DNA of 64,000 bases from Epichloe hybrida (lineage: Eukaryota > Ascomycota > Sordariomycetes > Hypocreales > Clavicipitaceae): the NCBI GenBank assembly GCA_019022495.1, contig JAFEKR010000020.1, forward strand, positions 930,001 through 994,000, in the 5' to 3' direction. The notes under the pieces were generated by a model that made no database searches, was not told the DNA's origin, and saw only the letters and a list, made by a program, of their open reading frames with translations. Below, one piece after another: positions 56,243 through 64,000 of the stretch (within the stretch, counting starts at the first letter, position 1; each line of letters starts with the position of its first letter). The translations under genes and the position numbers were made by a program.

Positions 56243-59200
56243 CTATGCCATGAAATTATCCTCCAGACTTCTCCCCGTCGCCACAGCCCCGTGACCCAAC
56301 CTCATATTCGCAGCCTTGTTCAAGAAGTCGCCCTCTTCATCCACCACCTCGCCGACTACGCGTCCCGCGCCCGTCCCGCTTCTCACCTGGATCTTGACCT
56401 CGCCTTCGATGCCGTCCATTCTCAGCGACGACACTACCGAACCAGGAGGGGGGGTTTCAGTCCAGGCTGAGGCGACATGCTGACGAGCTCTCTGAAGAAA
56501 TTGTTGGCTGCTTCGCATCCGTCCAGAAGCCACTTGAGACAGATGGTGACGCGCTCCTTTGCAAACGGGTTGTGGTCATCGTACGCGCAGCTGTTAAGGA
56601 GAGGCACAATGCCGTTGAACTTGATCATTTGGGATTGTACGAGGGGATTGCCAGGGCTGCTTTGCCCGGCGGCCGGTTGGAGAAGCGTGGCGAGGATGGT
56701 GAATATTTGGCCCTTGATGCCGGGCCAGGGGAACTTGTGAGCAGATTCTTGGACGGGCGGTGGGAGGGAGGGGGAAGGAGATGAGGGCTCTGCGGCATAG
56801 GGCCGCTCGATCATCGGGTTAGTATTGTTCAGGCTGGGGATCGGAGGACTCGGTTTCGTCTTGGGCGAGCGCCTGGGCAGTTCTATCAAGGGTTTCTTGG
56901 CAACACCTGCTTCGAGGCCGCTTAGTATGGCGATGAGGTCGTAGACCGTCTCCCACTCAATGAGCTTTGTGCGCGTATCCGTCATTTCGGCAACTGTGGT
57001 GAGGAAATCTAGATATTGCGCGAGACCGTCCTTGGCACGCTCCATATCCCAGCTGTCGACGGGAAATTCGGCCGAATCACATTTATCCTCGCGAATTTGG
57101 GCCTGCAGGTGCATCAACGCGGCACACTCGGGCACAACGCGCGTGCGAAAGAAGCTGAAGAAGAAGTGGACGAGCTTGATGTCTCTGGACTGGTCCTTTT
57201 CATGGGGTAAAGGACTACTGTTGCTGACGCCGGCGTTGCCACCACTAGGAGCAGCATTGGTAGTAGTCGCAGGAGTGACAGGGTTGTTACCATTACTAGG
57301 ATTGGTGCTGATATGCGCGGCGTTGTTGGTAGCAATACCAGCGGTGTTATTGGCATTGTTGTTGAGTCTGGCCCTGAACATGTGGCTGACAAGTCGTAGA
57401 AGGACAGTTTGCGCGGGGGAAATTATATCCTTGGGAATGCGAAGCGAGTTCCATGCATATGGAATCAAGGCACTGTGGTGAAGAGCCTCCACTATCTGAG
57501 TAGTAACCTGAAAGATGAGCGACTGTTCATCTTTGTCCCAGACGGCAATGAAGACGAGAAGCTCTCGCAGCAGACTCTTGCCGCAGTCCAACGCTAGAAA
57601 CATTCTGCATCTGGTTTTTTGCAGGTTCTCTCCAGCACGGGTGAGACCAGATCCCGCGTTGTCCAGGATGCAAGACTTGACAATCATATGCAATGCTTCA
57701 ATCTGCTTCGGGTCAAGGATGTTGGGCACTTCAGTAAGGAGCCCGTTCAAGGGCCCCTCGCCATAGGACTCATCGTCATCTTCATCATCTATATCATCGT
57801 AGTCATGGCCATAGTCGTGCATATGGTCATGGTGGTCATGGTGGTGGTGGTGGTGATGATGATGATGATGATGATGATGGTCATGGTGGTGCTCACATCC
57901 AACGTCGTGCTCAAGGTCGTGGTCGTGGTCATTATGATGCTCACAGGTGTGGCCGTGGTCGTGGCCGTGGCCGTGGTCATGATCATGCGCGTGTTCGTGT
58001 TCGTGTTGATGGTCATCATCATCTTCTTCCTCTTGGTCATGATGGTGATGACACCCAAAACACTCAGGACAGTGATGACAATGGTCTTGTTCTGACAGCT
58101 CGTCGTCGGCAACTTCAGGGGGCGGTGAATGATCGCCATGGTATGAGTGAGAGTATCGATGAATCAAGTTCGTCTTGCAATGCTCGGCTCGAGATTGTGC
58201 GAATTCCACCGACGGCGTGTGCACAGTCCATTCTTCATAGTTGGTCCGCGCTCGCAACCACCAAGTATCAATCTCTCGGGACACGCGACCATAAGCCTTG
58301 TCCTGCTCGAACTTGTCTGTCTCGTCCGGTTTCCACACAGGATTGATCTTCTCGTTGCCGTCCCCAACGTCGCCGGGCATATTGACAGTACCTTCGGGCA
58401 GCCAGTTCCAAGCCAGCGGTCGGATAGGCGCCAGATTGCCGGGTGATTTGTCGGACTGGTTCTCCGCGTAGTCCTTGAGTAGCTTTCTAGCCGTGTCGCA
58501 CATCTTCGAGTTCCGCTCCAGCCAATGTTGAACCTGCTGTTTGGCCACGTCTGGCCTGAACCCAGAGCCGTCGCCGACTCCTTCATCCTGGCCACCAAAG
58601 GCACTCTCGTCCTCGTCGAAAAGGACGTCAAACCAGAAGGACATCTTATTGCGGTCATGCTTGGCGGTCCAATTGTGCGCTTGCTGCAGGGAAGTGACGA
58701 GCAGCTTCTTGTCTACCAGGGTTCACTCATTAGAACAGAGTCAAATCCTGTAGAGGAAGGGAAATACTTCGCACTCACATAGCTCAGTGATATCAGCCAG
58801 CTTGAGCCTCTGGGTCTCGTCCAGGATCTCCCCATCGTACCCTTTACTCGTGACATTTACGCAAAGGATGATGGTCTGATACACCATCTGGTCAAAGTGC
58901 ACAGCCGCACATATATCCTGCGGAACTTCCGGCTCAGCATTGACCAAAAGATTCCTCGCAATGTGCATCAACTTGATCAAGGTCCCAATGTCCTCTTTCA
59001 TACTGGCGTGGTTCATGACGATCAAGGCTGTGCTCTCCTGGGGGGTGACGCCTTTCTCGGGATCGTTCAAGCTCGACAGCGGCCCCACCGCCCTGGTCGT
59101 AAGGCTAGGAATGGCAGCGGCAAATATCCTGGTGAGCCATATCCAGATGGCAACATTGCGAGACAATGCCTCTCTATGCAGAACAACGATGGTCCAGGTC

Positions 59201-59482
59201 AGCACGTGCTCTTCAGTTTGGAAATGGAAAAAAGGGGGGAAAGAGATGCAGGAGAACTGGTTACACGCACCGGGACGTCCTCAGAGTATGTGTCTTCTCT
59301 AGCGTTTTCGAAATCATGGAGCTCACTCGAGCCGCAGTCTGGGGTCCCATAGGGGGAGAACGGGTGAAATGGCCCTCGAGGCAGATAAGAGCTGCGGAGA
59401 AGCATCGCTCCTCAATGGATTCGCCCGTGCTGTCATCTCCAGTGCCGGGAGTCGGCGACGTGCCGTCTGCTAGCAGTGTCAT
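56243..59482 (-). CDS. CTR86: Ataxin-10/Ctr86-like protein with His-rich insertion
   Basis: Large armadillo-like protein of the ataxin-10 family (yeast Ctr86, essential, role unclear; listed as a copper-transport protein). My model has exons 59482-59267, 59208-58779 and 58712-56434 (974 residues). The ataxin-10 domain is at the C-terminus: QIFTILATLLQPAAGQ, QSQMIKFNGIVPLLNSCAYD, NPFAKERVTICLKWLLDGCE. About residues 420-540 form an extraordinary insertion with Cys pairs and His/Asp/Glu runs (HCHHCPECFGCHHHH; fourteen consecutive His). The frame stops at 56434, but a good coding frame continues to 56243 (VVSSLRMDGIEGEVKIQVRS ... NFMA) if one base is added in a C7 run (56448-56454). N-terminus uncertain: the open frame runs upstream of Met 59482 to 59623 without an ATG. 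Confidence 0.8.
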
Positions 59483-60196
59483 TGTGCACTCGTTATCTCC
59501 GTATGGCCTGCCGTACTTGTTAGCAGCGGCGAAATACGGGCAAAGAAGCTGAGATGCGCAATGACGTTGGAAAGTTGGTTTGAAGTCGGTGAGGTTGGCT
59601 GCTTTTGGCGGCTCGCTCGTCACTCAAGATTTTGGCGGGGCCAGGCTCGGGCAGAAAACGGGGTGGAAAAAAGTTAAAAATTTGCGGCTTCTGTGAGCCA
59701 CGAGCAGGTTGGTTGGTTGGTGGTTGGTCAGCAGCAAGCCGCGGACGGCTTTGTATTATGTGGAACGAACACAAATCGCTTGTGTCACAAATGAACGACT
59801 TTCGCACATGGTCATCAAGAAGTGTCTAAATAGCTGTGAATGAGCTCTGATGGTTCTCGCTTCCCTGCCCAGCACAGCAACCCCTTCTCTCCATCTGCCG
59901 GCCTATCGATAGCAACAAGCAACAATGTGCGCCAAACAAAACAAAGCTTGCAAGTTGGCCCCTCCATGAGAGATTGGGACGGACGGGATGGATGGCGGGG
60001 TACCCCCCAACGTTGCGACATTGCGAACTTTTTTTTTCCCCTTGCCTCGGTCAACATAATAAACAAGAACATCTTATTACGGACTAACAAATTTCTGTTC
60101 AAACCCTGAATTAACGTCTTCGCCGAACCCCATCATCAACACCGCCTCATATGACCGAACTTATCTGTCCCCCCCCCCCCCAAAGAAAAAGAAACC
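59483..60196. other. Intergenic between divergent genes
   Basis: Upstream regions of the ataxin-10-like gene (minus) and the MTAP gene (plus). A possible 5' coding extension of the former lies at 59483-59623. C11 run at 60171-60181. Confidence 0.4.
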
Positions 60197-61305
60197 ATGT
60201 CCCAGCTCCCCACCACCTTCGACAGCACGTTCAACCAGATAATATATCCCCTCTCCCAAAGTCAAAAAAAAAAAACTGACGATTTCCCTAGAACCCGTCC
60301 ACATCGCCGTCATAGGCGGCACCGGCCTCGGCCAACTAGAAGGCTACGAGCCAATCGCCGAGCTAAATCCCATGACGCCCTGGGGCCCTCCCGCCTCGCC
60401 CATCCGCATCCTCTCCCACAAAGGCGTCAACATTGCCTTCCTGGCCCGCCACGGCCTCCACCACCAGTTCGCGCCGCACGAGGTCCCCAACCGAGCCAAC
60501 ATTGCTGCCCTCCGCCACATGGGCGTGCGATGTGTCATTGCCTTCTCGGCCGTGGGCTCCCTCCAGGAGCAGATCAAGCCCATGGACTTCGTCATCCCTG
60601 ACCAAGTCATCGACCGGACCAAGGGCATCCGTCCCTTCACCTTTTGTGAGGGTGGCATCGTCGGCCACGTCGGGTTCGCGGACCCCTTTGACGCAGCATT
60701 GGCCGCTGTTGTGAAGCGCTGCGCCAAGAGTATGGAGGGCGAACGGCGTCGTCTTGCACGACAAGGGGACTCTTGGTTGTGATGGGTTCGTCATTCTTTT
60801 CTCCTCCCCAAAGACCCATTCATTCATTCAATTTTTTTTTTTTCGCCATGATTTTTTTTTACCACACAAGCTGACTTCTTTTTCCTTCTCTCCCACAAAC
60901 AGAGGGTCCCCAATTCTCGACCCGTGCCGAATCTCACATGTACAGAGCATGGGGTGGCTCCGTCATCAACATGTCCACTCTGCCCGAAGCCAAACTCGCC
61001 GCGAAGCCGAGCTCTCGTACCAGGTCATCGCCATGGCCACCGACTACGACTGCTGGCACTCGTTTGAGGACGTCAATGTCGATCTCGTATTGAAGTATAT
61101 GAAGGCCAACGTCAGCAACGCCAAGCGCCTGGTTGCTGCTGTCCTGGACCAGCTCGGCGAAAGTGAGCACAGCGACTTGGTCGCGGCCAAGCACTGGGTG
61201 GGGTACGCCCAGGGCGGCTTGAAGTTCATGACCAAGCCTGAAGGTCGGGATGCCGAGGCCATGAAGAAGATTGAATATTTGTTCCCTGGTGTTTGGCAGT
61301 CATAG
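60197..61305 (+). pseudogene. Methylthioadenosine phosphorylase with three frame breaks
   Basis: Homologue of MTAP (yeast Meu1), which splits 5'-methylthioadenosine in methionine salvage. Recognisable parts: start MSQLPTTFDS, exon 2 from 60292 with IAVIGGTGLGQLEGYE, FLARHGLHHQFAPHEVPNRAN, AFSAVGSLQEQIKPMDFVIPDQ, and exon 3 (60903-61305) with [32 protein letters not shown] and [20 protein letters not shown]. Three single-base frame breaks lie at about 60743 (extra base), 60775 (extra G) and 61000 (missing base); two are at short homopolymers. As written the protein stops at 60782. Either the gene is newly inactive or the assembly has indel errors; the very good conservation around the breaks favours error or very recent loss. 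The first exon/intron junction is also uncertain. Confidence 0.8.
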
Positions 61306-64000
61306 ATTGGTTGCTAATTGGCGGGCATAGAAACTAGAGTAGCATTTTGGAGTGGCGTTATTTTCTTTTCTTTTTTTTTTTTTTTTTTTTTCAGATTCTT
61401 ATGGGAGAATTGAGAGTCACGGCGGCCACAGGAGTTTCATGTTTAAACCTGGAACTCTGCGCAGACGCGCGGACATGAATTAGAAGGCCCAATCCACACA
61501 ATCAGCTGGAGAGAAGGTCAAATTAAATTCTTGGAGCAGGCGCGGGAAATGCTTTCAGTCTCTCAAATTTTATCCTCTTCATGGGCACTGGTCCTATTCC
61601 GATAGCTGATCCTCAAAAACAGATAGAACACACAAACTTGATAAATCCGCAGGAACCCAGTCAGCACAACTGTGACACAGCAGCCAGCCGCCTGTCTTGC
61701 GTCTTCTGCGAGCTGTTTAATCTCGTCTTGCGTATGCGTTCGAGGTTCCCCACGGCCGTGGTATCTGTTTCATGCAAACTCCAATCTCGAGAAAGCAAAG
61801 CGGCGATGGGTGTTGTGGGAGAGGCAAGCCGTTTGAGAATGTCTGGTGTGACGTCAAACCAGTCTGTCTGTCTGTCTGGTCCATTGGTACAAGATCAACA
61901 ATAAGTGGAAGGCATATGATGAAGACGCACCAGAAGCAGGTCAGGATTATCCCGATATTACTGCCCCTATGCCTGCCTGTCTTGGTTGAAATTTGGGCTG
62001 TGGTGGCCATTGCCTGGAGCACCATGTGTCAAACAACCACCACCTACCTCCTCATCCTCCCCTTCATAGCTCATAATTCATTGTCTTTGAGGCGGTTTTT
62101 TTTTTTTGGAACAAAAAGTTGAAAAAAAAGTCGTCATGCGCGGCGATCTACGTCGTGGTACTAGCTCGTTGGCCGGTTGGCCGAGCCCGTGATAACTAAA
62201 CGCCCCTCCCCTCCTTTGCAAACATTGAATGTGGTCTCATCCCCTCCTTTGCATTGAATGTGGTCTCACCCCCTCCATGAGCCCCCCCCCATTTTGGCCA
62301 AGCATGACCTGTCACTTGTTGCAGGCGTGGGCAACATGCGCACATGACGAGCCTGAGAGAATTGCCCAGGAACAGTGACACTCTTAATCCCAAGTGTACT
62401 CCGTGCATGTAATCCGTATGTTGTACGGAGTATTATGGCCTCTCTGGTCCTCGTCAGACAAACCCCTGGCGTACGCCAAAAGTGTGAAGGGCGAAGGCGG
62501 GGGTAAAGGCAGCACCGCCGAAGCCATGTCCCGAATCGCTCCTCGCGTCTTCAGGGCTATTCAAAGCGGAAGGTGAGAGAAAGCTGCATGCGACGGACGA
62601 CACCTGTCATCCTTGATGCCGACACTCGTACATACGGAGTACGAGGCGAGAAGCGATTCATCTGCGCATGCGCACCTGGCTGTCGATGATCTATCTCATG
62701 GTCATGGCCAACCGTCCCACATACGAAACCTCGTACATATTCGTACATGTCTTCCTTCCTCTCAGAGTCGCTGCCTCGGATTAGTCCGTATGTAATTCTC
62801 TCCTCGACAAGTATCATCATCCCCTTCGCCGTTACAGCTCACACGGGAGCACCCGAGGAAAGACGGGGCGTGCCCAGGATCTTGGTGGGTCCGGCACGTT
62901 GACGTTGATCAAGATCCAAGAACCCTGTTGAGCTCGGTCAAATCAGTATCCTACATAATAGATGTTGCTGTCCAGAGCCGAGTCAACACGAACACGAGGA
63001 TTGACGTTGTTGTATTCGAAGCGTCGACACATCATTTGCCATGGCCGATGGCGGAGGGCCAGGCATCGCAACATTTCTTTATGACAACGGCAATCTCGCG
63101 CGGCTTCGTAGCAAGCACAAGGGTCCAAGAACCGAAAGCACGAATCAAGACAGCCAGCGGGACTCTCCCTCTTTCTTTCTCTCTCATTTGGAAAGAAAAA
63201 TCCCAGTGAGTAAACTTCGCACTTGGTCGGGCAATATCTGCCAATAAGATCGGGCATGACTAGGGTCCCTTGACCCAATTCTCTCCATTGTGTGTAGTCC
63301 GTACGGAGTATGTAGTTCAATCAATTCCTTTGCGTGGCTTGAGAGACATCAAGCAGATCGTTTCCAACTACCGGCGATCGATGGGTGGCGTATGGCCGGT
63401 AAAGCCTGGGTATCCCAAGACCAAAAAGCAGAGAACACGACCTCTTTCATCATGTCGATGGGCTTCTTCCGGATTTTTTTGAGACGGAGCACATCAAACA
63501 TACGAGGCCAAGGTCCTCGACGGTTTTGAACTCGAAATCATCCTCTCCCGGGGCTTCCAGCCGCGATAAGCGAACACCGTAGCCGACATCGGAGTATTTG
63601 TCACATCAAAAGTTCTTTTCGGAATGATATACGGACGTAATAAGTGGAGGACGGTAAGTCGAAGAACAACGGAGCCGCACTATCTGCATTATATGTAAAG
63701 GGCATTAGAGGGTCCATGAGGCTCGGCTAATAAGAAAGGGGTGGCAAGGACTTGCACTCTGCGCGGCAGGCGAAAAGCTTTGGAATGATGCGACGTGGTT
63801 ATATGTAATAACGCATCGACTTATCCAGGTCAGACTGATTGGTGAGTGGTCGGTCCCCCTGGAAAGTGAGCCCAACCCAGCCCGGCTCAGCCCAGCTCAG
63901 CCGCCCATGACGCATTTGCATTTGCATTTGCATTTGCATTTGCATTTGCATTGACCTCTGCATCCGCACAACCGCATCTGCATCCGCATCCGTCGGGGGC
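61306..64000. other. Gene-free terminal stretch with simple repeats
   Basis: 2.7 kb without a supported gene. Seen: a T run at about 61369-61392, a (GTCT)n tract near 61862-61880, two imperfect copies of a roughly 30-bp unit (ttgaatgtggtctca...) at 62210-62275, three exact TACGGAGTA motifs (62424, 62633, 63302), and a tandem hexamer (tttgca x about 7) at 63914-63952 followed by a degenerate (catccg)n to the window end. Confidence 0.45.
63914..63952. repeat. Hexamer tandem repeat (tttgca)n
   Basis: About seven copies near the end of the window. It is not a fungal telomere repeat (TTAGGG). Confidence 0.9.

Noticed and set aside
57619..58139. Long Val/Met-rich plus-strand and Thr/Met-rich minus-strand frames
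   Set aside because: Shadows of the His-codon (CAT/CAC) repeats of the ataxin-10-like gene in other frames.
63914..64000. Telomere or subtelomere at the window end
   Set aside because: The hexamer (tttgca) and (catccg) are not TTAGGG; nothing else suggests a chromosome end.

Overview
The window comes from a filamentous ascomycete nuclear genome, most likely a Sordariomycete and probably Hypocreales (inference). The evidence is: genes broken by short GT-AG introns (about 45-140 nt), recognisable fungal housekeeping families, small secreted proteins, and a roughly 16 kb AT-rich block of transposon wreckage with the C-to-T / G-to-A signature of repeat-induced point mutation (RIP). Genes were modelled by joining exons by eye; intron ends were chosen so that reading frame and family motifs run through.

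Layout. 0-16.7 kb is gene-poor and accessory: a 62-residue secreted protein, a DUF7907-like secreted protein, an MFS monocarboxylate-type transporter, a YAT amino-acid permease, a decayed isocitrate lyase/PEP-mutase relic, a solo LTR with perfect 5-bp target duplication, and a cysteine-rich secreted protein with a cyanovirin-N-like stretch. 16.7-36 kb is dense and mostly conserved: PAF-acetylhydrolase-like lipase, AAA ATPase, YAR1-type ankyrin protein, SPO11, an SRPK-like kinase divergent from SPO11 by only 122 bp, lanosterol synthase (ERG7-like), SGT1, a 2-oxoglutarate oxygenase of the gamma-butyrobetaine type, and tRNA-splicing endonuclease SEN2. Three different small TA-flanked inverted-repeat elements (MITEs) stand in a row between the kinase and ERG7.

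36.8-52.9 kb is a nested transposon block with no intact gene. A minus-strand Ty1/copia element (gag at 52 kb; protease, RT and RNase H at 38.4-41.9 kb) was split by a plus-strand Ty3/gypsy chromovirus (41956-51755, 270-bp LTRs, target duplication cttct). The chromovirus gag was in turn split by a 1.9-kb hAT-like element (43307-45215, 8-bp target duplication gtagcgac). A second, plus-strand gypsy gag fragment lies at the left edge. Insertion order is therefore copia, then gypsy, then hAT.

52.9-64 kb returns to normal composition: COQ3 (ubiquinone synthesis), divergent RIB3 (riboflavin synthesis), an ataxin-10/Ctr86-like protein with a striking His/Cys/Asp-rich insertion, a methylthioadenosine phosphorylase gene carrying three frame breaks, and about 2.7 kb with no gene that I can support. 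The genes do not form an obvious pathway cluster; the lanosterol synthase has no P450 or tailoring genes beside it. The most unusual features are the triple-nested, RIP-mutated transposon stack with its spared outer LTR ends, the MITE trio upstream of ERG7, the His-rich Ctr86-like protein and a recurrent intergenic 9-mer TACGGAGTA.
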